From positions 776,045-840,044 of the forward strand of contig NW_020170397.1 in assembly GCF_000524195.1 (NCBI RefSeq): 64,000 nucleotides of DNA, written 5' to 3'. Every line of letters begins with the position of its first letter. The first letter of the stretch is position 1. The notes below the pieces were generated by a model. That model did no database searches, was not told the DNA's origin, and saw only the letters and a program-made list of their open reading frames with translations. This DNA is from Echinococcus granulosus. Taxonomy: Eukaryota > Platyhelminthes > Cestoda > Cyclophyllidea > Taeniidae. The position numbers and the translations under genes are program-made. Positions 9,601 to 20,492 of the stretch are shown here, in pieces.

Positions 9601-11887
9601 TAAAATGAAACTTAGTGAATCAGAGTTATTTGCATTAGCATTATCAAAATCACTTAGGCGGTACACATGGAGACTACCATGGGAAAATAACAATAGGTGA
9701 TGTGGTCACTTCCGCCAATAAACACCACGAGCACTTTTCCATAATTAGCTTCAAAACCGATTACCATCTGCAGATGAGAATAACCTTCATTATAAAAAGG
9801 AATACATCTAAAAGTTGGATAACTCCAGTGAATTCGTTTTCCATCTTCGACTTGCAATAAAGTCTAAAAGATACATAACGTAAAAACTTGAGAAAGGACT
9901 CATCATCAGTAGGCGCTAAGTAATGTCTAGGATAAAAAACTATTTTATCATTCTATCATCAATGTGTGCGCTCAGAGGTCCCCCTAAAAAAATAACCGTA
10001 TAGTTCACCAATGTGAACTAGATGATATCGAAGCCTACTTGGGCGCGCTCTCCATCATACTTGTACTCGCACGTGAAGTCGGCCTGATCAAAGCGTTTGA
10101 AGACTTCAGTGACCCCGTGGGTGGGGTGCGCCAGCATGGGTCGAATAGGAATACCCGGGATGATGCAGCACCGCTTGTGCACATCGTCCGGTCCATCCTC
10201 CAGAAGGCTGTGGACAATCTTTTCATAGTTGGGACACTGTGCGTAGGCCTGTTTCACGTGCCCCACCACCACTTCGCAATAGGCTTTCCAGGCTTCCGCG
10301 CCGCCTCTTGCCCCCAAACTGGTGTTCAAAACATTCGCGGTTAGAGGCTGGCCGTCAGCTAGTAGGGCCTGAACCGAGTGGAAAGGAGTCAGTGCCACCG
10401 CTTGACCCAACGCGGCCAGCACAGACTGTTCAGCCAAACCGATGCGTAGTTTGCCCTGGAGGCTCCGGATAAGGTACTTCGCCTCGGATTCACGACATGC
10501 AACCAGAAGACTCTGAATTAACTTCACCTTCTTTGTCTGGGACTAAAATACGAAAAAACGGTGAAGTAAAAGAAGACCGCGTGTTCAAGAAAACTTACCG
10601 CATTCCCGACCATGAAGGCGACCTCTTTCAGTCGTTCAAACACCTGTTGCAGTGTTAATGGTTTTGGTTTGAACATAGTCTGCTGGCGCGATTTAATAGC
10701 CTAAAGAGAAGGTGTTTTCCGACAGAGGTAGCAGCGTACCTCAGCCACGGCTCCAAGGTCGCCAAGGCGGTTGAGTTCCGATTTGATCCGAATATTACTA
10801 GCACCTAAAGAAACTTGGAGAATGTGGGCTGTGTTACCTGTAGTAAGAGTGAGCGCTTTGATGAGAAGGCTTTCACCGATGCCCAGCTCTAAACCCTCAT
10901 AGGAGGGACCAAGCCGATTGATAGACATATAAATGCAAATAGGCAGCTCCTTAGGGGAGAGAACACCCACGGAACGGTAAAAATTTGACAAAACTTCGAT
11001 TATCTTGAGGCGACTCGAAATGCCTTCAATGCACTCAAGCGTCTTTGCAAATGCAATATAAGGGACGCTGAAGGAAAGGACACTCCATGAAATTGAATGA
11101 CTACATACGGTTCATTGAGTCGCCAGCAGGCATCTTTCACAGGATCAAAGGACTCCTTGGAGGGATCGAAGTCTTCACTGTTAGAAGCAAATGTATTAAG
11201 AAAAGACTAACGTTGATGAATGACCAGCATTTAAATCTAGATGCGTTATGTGAGGCAACCAAAGTGATTGCATACCATTCTTAGATGCATTCGAAGCTGA
11301 GAGCTCGAGTTTTGGAGATTCTTTCAAAACTGTGGAACCAGTGGAAAAAAAGTCCAACTTACTAGTTGTGGATTCCATCTTTGTGATCGATACATCTCTG
11401 CGTTTCCTTAACGGAGGAGAGTTTTTCAATTTGACCGATGAATGTTTCTGCAAGGAGAATCAGTCTCAAATGAACAGTCAACAATACTTAATTGTTGACA
11501 AAATTATAGGCGCTTTAAATCACTGTTTGATGCAGATATCACTTTAAAATATGATGCACATTTGGAAACCAACCTCTATTCTATCTATTTGAGATTGCCG
11601 ATCCGACGACATACTTTTGCCTAGAAAATATGAAGAAAGAGAATATTACCTTCAACAACTACTTTGTCAGTGCAGTCCTGATTACTAGTTTCCTTTAGTA
11701 TTTCCCGATGGCAATCAGAATTGGAGGCTTCTGACTTTGAGGGACTACCCATTTTTGAAGATGCTAAAGAAGAGTAGGAATTTTAGATCAACTACATTGT
11801 GAGTTCTCAAGAGAATCATCGCTTTCCGAAAGCACACGTCTTTTCTTCCTCTGCTTTGAAGACGGTGAGGGGGACGCATGTTGCAAT
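6628..11887 (-). CDS. LIG1: DNA ligase I (ATP-dependent), multi-exon; first exon not found
   Basis: It seals Okazaki fragments and repair nicks in the nucleus. Exons, 5' to 3' on the minus strand: 11887-11796, 11763-11663 (end uncertain), 11447-11212, 11177-11109, 11067-10838, 10804-10740, 10700-10599, 10542-10039, 9441-9163, 8794-8679, 7916-7816, 7430-7348, 7266-7114, 7079-6882, 6801-6628 (TAA). From 11447 on they encode 769 residues. The order is a charged N-terminal region (KQRKKRRV), a DNA-binding domain (FDPVKDACW to [15 protein letters not shown]), the adenylation domain with the catalytic lysine in [11 protein letters not shown], then the OB-fold ([55 protein letters not shown]). Oddities are an extra stretch of about 24 residues in the adenylation domain and a probable GC-AG intron after 7816. 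The two N-terminal exons are inferred from phase only, and the start codon was not found. Confidence 0.93.
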
Positions 11888-12515
11888 CTAAACTTAACAG
11901 TACAAAAGACAATATAAACTATACGTCTCATCTGATCTAGTGGAAAAATATGACCTAAAGATGTGAGAAGTAAGTCAAAACTACTGTATAGATCTCTGGG
12001 GCATTGAATTACACAGAAATACTGCACTCCTTGAGGATGATACACGAAACAGACGGGCGATGCAGAAGGATAGTGAGCAAATGGGCGTCAGATGGCCCAC
12101 AAGCATTCAAAAGAGTGCGTACCCGGTTCATGATCATATATCTTGAATTGAACAAATAAAGAGTGCGAGCACTCAGTACAAATATTTCAAAGAATGTAAA
12201 AATTTCGGGTTTCCACACCCGCCCAGTGACTACCTATATCTGGCTGATATCTCCTAACGCTTTAATAGCTGCACATGATACACACCTTTAGAAAGCAATC
12301 CATTATTTACGTTTGTTATGCAAACTTTGATTCCACCAGTCATCTGTTTGCTCCTAATCTTCTACGTGAACGCATTAAGAACACAACAGACATTTTCCTG
12401 AAATTGATTGTTTGAACAGTCTATTACAGCTTCTCGCTTTTCAAATTGTCCTGCCACACTTTGATAGGCGGCTTGATCCGTTTGGTGTTCATTCTTGCCG
12501 TCCACGTCCCCATTC
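11888..12515. promoter_or_regulatory. putative bidirectional promoter region between LIG1 and GGPS1
   Basis: The 5' end of LIG1 (-) and the 5' end of GGPS1 (+) face each other across about 0.6 kb. The missing first exon of LIG1 must lie here or overlap the GGPS1 5' end. No TATA box or other core element can be assigned with confidence. Confidence 0.35.
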
Positions 12516-15500
12516 ATGGAATACAGTCAAGGGTTTGATAAAGACAATGTAGGGCGTTTATTTTTAATAGCTTCAGGTTATACTTGCCCCGTTTATCTAC
12601 CTTACGCAAAACTCTGGTAAAGGGATGCGAAAAAAGTTAATAAAGGCTTTTAACTGGTGGTTGAATATCGATCAGGAGAAGTTAGATATTCTGGAAGAGA
12701 TAATCGAAACACTTCATAATGCGAGCCTAATGTGAGTCACCATTCTATGCCTGTCTCCGTATCGGATTCGGTTTACTTAATATATTAATAAGTGACCTTA
12801 ATAAGATTCAATGCTCATGCACTTCATTAATCAAACCTGCTCAGTTTCATATTTTTTCTGTAGTCTTACTTGCTTCCGTTAAGACGTTACTGGATCGGCT
12901 CTGTGTATATTTAATGAAAAGTTTTAAGGTCCAGTTTCTGATAGCTTCCATATGTATAATACATCCGGTCTCCTAAAACGGAGGCTTCCTATTGAGTTTT
13001 AATTCGTAGAATTACTAATTATGCATATTTCTTGTCAATTTATCAACCCATTTATCATTCCGTGCTAAATAGCGACTGTCATTTAAATGGCTTGGATTAA
13101 AAATAAACATTACACTTGTTGTGATGACTGTAAAGCATTGCCTGTATTCTGATGATTGCTGTTTTTATCAACGATATTATTGGGCAGGGAAGACTTATTT
13201 TGGGGCACTTTTCCTGTGTGTGTAATCTGTGTACTAATTCTGCAGACTCTACTCAACTTTGGTGATACATTTAAACTTCTGGAAGTTTATATTGTTCATT
13301 ATAATGTTATTCATCAACTCCAGTTGAGTGGCAAACTGGTTGAAAATTGCCATTTATCACTTATTCTTTTACCATTTCTTAAAATTTTAAAGTGCCTAAA
13401 TGTGGCAAATGTGATCACTTGCAGAATCGATGATATAGAGGACAGTTCCGATCGTCGGCGAGGTAAACCCTCCGCACACATGCTTTTCGGCGTCCCCTTG
13501 TCGATAAACGCCGCCAACTACGCATATTTCATCGCGTTGGAAAAGGCTCTTACTCTCAAACATCCAGATGTTCCGAAAATCTTCGCTGGTATGCATCGCA
13601 TCGAATATTTCTTGGTCGGATAGCCACCTATCCACGCATTTCGTGCCCCCAGTATGCAATGGTATCCATGCTGCATCCTTGTTCGTACTATTATTCATGA
13701 CTCACCTGTGCTGCTTTAAAATGTAATTTTTTTTCGTTACAATCCCCATTTACCTCTACATTGACTGCAGTATGATTCAATTTCCCTCACTTGCGTTTAA
13801 ACGCATATTGTTCCTCTCTCATTGACGCAGAACAAATGGTCAATCTTCACCGTGGCCAAGGTTTGGACATCTACTGGCGATGCTCGCTCAAGTGTCCCTC
13901 TGAGGAGGAGTACAAGGACATGGTCATACGAAGTAGGCTTCCCCATTCCCTTTACCGCCTTGTCTTGCACAGAAACTGGTGGCCTCTTCGGTATGGCTGT
14001 AAACTTCATGCAACTCTTCTCTGCTAACACCACGTAGGCACCACTATAATTATCATCTTACTAGTTCGATACCTCTTCCTTTCTAACTAGTAATTGGTTT
14101 TTTTAGCGACTACAAACCACTTCTGGATGCACTCGGCCTGTGGTTTCAAATTCGTGATGATTTTGCTAACCTTGTGGATACCTCTGTAAGTTGGTTGCCG
14201 TCGTGAACCCAAGCCAACGTTCTGTATACATTTGCAAATGTGACTTGGGAACAGAATCCCGTTCTCTCCATTGATATGCCTCACTTCTAAGATTGCGTGC
14301 TATGTTGTCCTTTCTGCGCTTAGTTTTTACTGATCCTTTGTTCCTATCCGCCTCTGATATAAATCTGGAGGAAAAATTTCAATCTGCCTGAGGGATTGAC
14401 GCCCTTCTGGTGTGTTTGTAATACTTTAATTGTAATAATCCTAAGAGATTAGTATATACGTTGTTACTGATGCCGCTCAGTACCACGAGGCGAAGGACTT
14501 TGCGGACGACCTAACGGAGGGCAAGTTCAGCTTCCCAGTGGTGCACGCGATCAACAGCTTCCCTGACGACCACCAGGTGATGGCCATTCTGCGCCAGCGC
14601 ACCTCCAATCGCGCCGTGAAGGAGCACTGCATTCAACACCTCCGCAAACTCGGCTCCCTTGCCCACACTGCGCGCACCCTCATCCGACTGGAGCTGGAGT
14701 TAGTTGGTCGCCTCACTGGCACCTTTTTGCATAGCTTTGGAATTTCACTGTTTCACTTAAATAGCGTTAGCTGGCCCTGCTACACAGGACTTTTGTGTAC
14801 GTTTGCCGCACATATCACTGCATGTTTTGCACGTAAAGGCTTTTCGCTCTAGCATCGTCGACTCCTTTTCTCGATTTATTATGTTGTACGTGAGCATAAG
14901 TAACTCGTTTCGGCTGTTGCCTTTTACTGTCACTTAGAAGGGATTTGTACCTCATTGTCTGTTTCGTATCAAAGAAATATCCATCCTCGTAAGGCTATCT
15001 ACTTCCATGTATCTGTTTTGCAATTTTTTTTTTCAATTGGCGTTGTTAACGTTGATTAATTTTTATTTGAGAAGGTAGTAATTTGGAGAACGATAATGTC
15101 TACTCCTTACGAGCTTATACGCTAATGGATCGTTCTCCAAACTCTTACCTTGGCTACTGCCCCTATGAATAGTTAATTTCTCACTTTGTTGTTATCTAGG
15201 GCTATCACTGGCTGTATTAATTTAGAAACGACTCAACCACTGTCTCGCGAGCATGTGGTTAAAAGAGATGGTCCTACGAAGATTGCGTTGCCTCAATGGC
15301 CTTTTTTTCGAATGGAAGAAATAACTCCCAATTCGAGCTAAAGTGCTCCCAATTTCCCATTATCCCGAAAATCGCCTTCATATCTACTCAAAGTGATCAC
15401 TGCTTCGACTCACAAAACATTTGATTGGGAGTGAACACAAGCTGTGTTAATTTTTTGTCGGTATCATCAGTATAATTATGGGACGCTTAAAACGTCTTGC

Positions 15501-15820
15501 TTGCCGCAGATGACTAAATACGCCCAATTACTTCGGTCAATGGATGATATTATGCACTACATAAAATGTAAACTGAATTATCCTTACTTTTACCCTTCTC
15601 TATTCTGCCTAGGTGTAGACGCATTGTAGAGGAATTAGGTGGGAATCCGCACGTGATGCTGTTCTTTGAGGAGTACTCGAAGGTCTATAGGGAGCCGGGC
15701 TCGTGGGAGCCGAAGCCTCTCCACTTGAACTTGAAAAACGAACGTTCTGCGCTATACAATGGCTTGAATAATGCGGGAATCTGTCCATCCCCCTCCTTCT
15801 CCTCTATGGGAGATAATTGA
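12516..15820 (+). CDS. GGPS1: geranylgeranyl diphosphate synthase
   Basis: It condenses farnesyl diphosphate with isopentenyl diphosphate to give C20 geranylgeranyl diphosphate for prenylation of Rho/Rab-type GTPases. Exons: 12516-12548 (tentative), 12577-12731, 13425-13588, 13831-13932, 13973-14033, 14107-14185, 14481-14698, 15613-15820 (TGA). All junction phases agree and give 339 residues, slightly longer than the roughly 300 of the human enzyme. The substrate-binding motif GKGMRKK, first Asp-rich motif (IIDDIEDSSDRRRG), HRGQGLDIYWR, KTGGLFGMAV, second Asp-rich motif (FQIRDDFANL) and DDLTEGKFSFPVVHAI are all present in order. The FQIRDD form and the small residues before the first motif fit a GGPP synthase better than a farnesyl synthase. 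The first exon is chosen because ATG-GAA opens a frame that joins in phase across a 28-nt intron. The C-terminal extension after GGNPHVM is lineage specific. Confidence 0.93.
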
Positions 15821-16626
15821 ATAGCATCGCTCCCCTCCCTTCCCTTTATCTGTGCTCTTTGTGTTTTTCCTTCATTTTCAGTCCTATTTTATGTATTCTG
15901 AAGAGGAAAAAGATATAACAATCGCATTTGCAATCGCAATTTGCATTTTCTTCGATTGACTGTTATCCTTTACTGTGCTTGGGTCTTAGCAAGTGTACAA
16001 GTAACACCAGTAGTTGTTTGTTGTAATTCAGTCTTCGAATGTTACATAGACAGCTTATTGTAAAATCAAGGTGGCCTGTAGCGTCCTGCCTGAGGGGGCG
16101 TCTGTGAAATCGTTTTACTACCATAATAATATCATGGTTTCATTCACGTGTTTCAGAGCGTTCCAGGCAGCTGTCTTACCATTGTTGCGATTATTTTTAG
16201 CTACCTCTGTACTCATGGTTGATTATTAGGCTTAAGTGGAGAATTGCAGATACAATAGCTTCCTTTTCACCATTGTGTGCCCACCCCTAGCGCTAGGAGA
16301 ACTCTACCTTACTTCGTTGAGTGGAAGCACGATATTGCGCAGCCGCCCTTCTACCCTATCAAGAGCTGCTACTATTTTGAACTGCCACAATCAGGCGTCT
16401 AGGCGCGTTTATATACAGCAGGATTCCGTTTCATCTTAACATGCTCAAGGCATGTCTAGGGTCATTTTGGTAAAGCGTCGAACTGTAAAACATGTTATTT
16501 TCTCCTGTATATTTGCAAATATTTGAACTCATTGTTGATCCAGTCCATATCATGCATATAAACAAACATTTCCTCTGCCTTTGCTACATTTTTCGCACCG
16601 TATCTGTTTTGTAAACGGTATTAAAA
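15821..16626. other. spacer between GGPS1 and ERCC1
   Basis: It contains the GGPS1 3' UTR and probably the ERCC1 promoter and first exon, which I could not locate. No repeat or RNA gene was recognised. Confidence 0.4.
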
Positions 16627-19600
16627 GTGGCGAAAGCAGGTGTTCTCGATGAGTGTCGATTGTCTCACTTTTCTCTCAAGGCCTCGGAAGGCAGTGACTC
16701 GGAAAAAGCAGAAAAACGTCGCTTTGAGTTACATTACGACTCCCTTGTAAGTTGTTGCCCCTTATTTATCAATTTGTTCTTAAACCCCTTAGATGTGTGT
16801 GATTGCAATGCCAAAGGTAGTCTTGTGCGTTTAGAGTTTGCATTCTTGCACTTTCACCATGAATGAATTTTTCCCTGACCTCTCAATGAGGTTACATTTA
16901 CCACTTTTCTTGTTTTTGAAATAACCCTGCCAGTGGTACATGCTGCGCTGTCAAATTTTGCTGACCATGTGATTTTACCACCACTATTGACTGCTCAACA
17001 GTACTTTAGGGTGGGTTGTGAATGTGAATCCGAAACGGGTAGTTTTTGTTGATCCTAGAATGACAGTGGCGAAAAGTCCAACGTTCCCACAGGACTGCAA
17101 ATGTTCTCAGCCTACCGTCAGGGCATCTTAAACCCAGACATAGTCAGCACACAAGCTGCCGCATCAAAGATGGGAGAAGGGGAAAAGGGGAATGAGCCCA
17201 CCACCTCCGGTGCAGTGAGGGTTCCCCCCACTTGGTTGAAATCTCGTAGTGTGCTCGGTCGTCTGGCTTCTGGTCACGTTCCTACAATCCCAGGTGTCCC
17301 TTCTTCCTCATCTGCCTCGGCCACTTCGATCACGGCTACTCAAAAGATTCCTTACGAGCCTCAGTCAACTCTTACGAAGGCTGGGTAGGTTTCTGTTACT
17401 CCTGATATAGTCATGAGCGCAGATATTCATTTTCTCATTAATTTTCGGAGCGTTTTATTGTTTTAGAGTTCCAGTGGACTGCAAAAACTTGCTGGTTAGT
17501 CAACGCCAGGTCAGTTGTCTATCTGGATTCAGGAGTGTTTTGATTGCGTTCATTTCTCACAGAAATTTGACATCTGTCTCCTAGAGAGGGAATCCACTCC
17601 TGGAATTGATTCGCCACGTTCCTTGGGAGTACGCGGCGATTGAGCCCGACTATGTGTTCGGTCCCAGCCAGTGTGCGTTCTTTCTCAGGTATTCGTGTTT
17701 TCATCAGTACTACTACTGCTTCCGTTTCAGTGGTGCTATATTTACCCTTGAATTATTACAATCACAGTCTGCGATATCACAACCTAAACCCGGAGTACAT
17801 CTTCGAGCGGCTTCAGAAACTCAAGTCCACCTTTCAGCTCATCGTGCTCATTGTGTTAGTCGATGTGGTATGTTTTTTCATCGCTATTCTCATCGTCGTA
17901 TTTGACTTATATGAAAACTGTCGTCAAAAAGTACGTCAAAAGTACATTTATCATAGCTTACTATCCTCACGCTTCGTACCTCCGTACTATTCGCCTGATA
18001 AATTTGGGTCGTGTTAGAAAGGTTGTTTACTTTTCCTGCGTAATGCGTATAAACTTGTTGAGCATTGAATGTTCATTTAATCTATCGAGTCTTCGTTCAT
18101 CCTGGTTGCATGGATCCAAGTCATAAACTTTGCGCAATCTTTTGTCTCAGTAAAAAAATGAAAGTTAAAGATCTCTACGAATCTTTGTGGGATTTTCCGC
18201 ATGACAGGAGTGTCGTTGTGCCATCATATGCAGAAAACCATGAGGGTTTACACTGTCGCAATATGGCTAACTGGCATTCAAGCCGTAGTGGCATGCAGGT
18301 GTACGAAGACACCACTTTTGGGTTCGCAAAAATGATTACCCCCATCCCTGTTTTCATTCCTGCATCTTAGACACACACAACAAGGCTTTAACCACTGGAA
18401 CTCTAACAGCGGTTGCTACTTTTTATCCTCCATTTTTTAACAGGACGACGCTCATCATCCTTTGAAGGAGCTGAACAAATTCGGTCTCACACAGAACGTC
18501 ACAGTACTGCTTGCTTGGAGGTACCTCTAACTTTTTGTCCGCTTATTCTTGTATTGCGAATTTCCTCACCTTTTAAAATATGTGGAAATTACAAGGTTGC
18601 CTTGGGAATTGAGTTTAAAAAACCACTTAATCTAGAAATTATAATTCTGATGAAAGATTTCACACTTCTGGTATGTATTTAGCAACTTTCCCATGCTACA
18701 CTTTGATGTATATTAATGGCTTCACCAGACTGGAACCGAACTGGAACTAATCCCTTTCATCTAAAGTTTGGTGTAAATTCTTTTCCCCTTACCAATTCCA
18801 TTCACTCTCATGTTGCATAGGGACCAATAGCCTCTTACGTACGAGATGCTCCCAAGTCTCACGTGAATCTTTTTTGGCTTCTTCGCTACTCTTGCGACTC
18901 AGTCTGTGTGGCTCTCTCTATTAACTTCTGAAAACACTAAGCGATTTACAAATCTGGAAGTAAGCTTTTAATAGGCTTGTGGCAGGTCCTAGCGACTTAT
19001 TACTATTGTTGGCGAGGGAAGGATTCCGTACCATCAGCATGGTCATCTGATCGCAGAGGATTGGGAAGTTCTGCACACTTGAAAAATTAACCAATATCAT
19101 TAGTATACTAGTTTTACTTTACTCTTTCAATAAATGACACAACATTGTGCATAATATTGATGAGGAGGAAGGAAGTGAATCCCAAAGCTGTTTCTTTATG
19201 CCGCGCTTTATCTCCTACAGCTTTCTTGAAGCGGCGCGCTACGTAGAGTGCTTTAAAGTGTCAGTGAATAAGCCACCAGAGGAGCTGCAGTCCGAAGCAG
19301 CGGTTTCAACGGCGCAGAAAGACCAGTTAACTCTTGCCACCGACTTTTTCACCTCCCTTCGTATCGTCTCGCGGTCGGATGCCGCTGCTCTCCTCTCCCG
19401 CTTTCGGGTATGTTGTCTCTCCGCCTCTGTTCAAGGGAGTTTTCAGCACCTTCGCACCGTCATAGAAACCCATGGCTGGGGATATTGACAATATAATCAG
19501 TCACGCATGTTCGCTGTGAAAGTTGTAAGGCTTGAAACTTAGATGTTTTCTAATATTTTTCGTACGTAAAGTCATGACACGCTCTACTTGCGATCTTCTC

Positions 19601-20307
19601 GGTATTTCCGATCAATCGTTGTAGTGGCAGTATCTGGAATAACTCCGCGTATGATTCCGGTGAGTTTCATTGGTACTAGATTCTTCGTTGGGAAACTGCG
19701 TTGGCAAATTCTTTTGACAATAGTAGCTAAAAGTTAGACAAGGTCTCATGACGTGTATTTTCTTTCTACTAATCGCATTTCGTGAGGCCATACTCATGAG
19801 CAGAAATTTATTAAATAATTTGATAGATCAGGCACCGATCCGAAACTGGAGGGTTAGATGGCGTATTTGGAGTCACACATCCAAGCTTGAGGTCATGACA
19901 TGGCAGACTGGATTTCTGCATGGCAATCTGCGTAGTTCGAACCAAAACAGGTCAAGTCGTGCCATTTTAGTGTTCAGTTTCTGTTCACAACCCTGATGTC
20001 ACAGTTGGGGTTTTCTCAGGCCAGCCTCTCTGCTCACTGATTCTCAACTCTCAACAACACATCAAATCCAGATTCTTCTTGTCCATGGACAAAAAAACGC
20101 AACAGACCCCCGGTGTATGTCACACAACCCAGTAGACTATTTAGTTCAGCCTTAATAGAGTTGGTCTGCATCATGATAAACTATGCATCGAAAGATGGAT
20201 TTTGTTGGTCTTCACAAGTCTTCTTATTCCATGCTAAGGCATTAGCACGCCCTCTGTCGCCCTTTCACCACCCAGTCGAAATGGCGGTTTAAATGGATGC
20301 GAAGTGA

Positions 20308-20350
<43 letters not shown>

Positions 20351-20457
20351 TAGGAAANNNNNNNNNNNNNNNNNNNNNNNNNNNNNNNNNNNNNNNNNNN
20401 NNNNNNNNNNNNNNNNNNNNNNNNNNNNNNNNNNNNNNNNNNNNNNNNNNNNNNNNN

Positions 20458-20492
<35 letters not shown>

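Noticed and set aside
12380..12514. Minus-strand ATG frame (MNGDVDGKNEHQ...) as the LIG1 first exon
   Set aside because: It starts opposite the GGPS1 start and could encode an N-terminus, but it has no recognisable PCNA-binding motif and no demonstrable in-phase junction to 11887, so it is not annotated.
13156..13623. 155-codon plus-strand frame
   Set aside because: It reads through intron sequence into the GGPS1 exon at 13425-13588. Only the exon part matches the enzyme.
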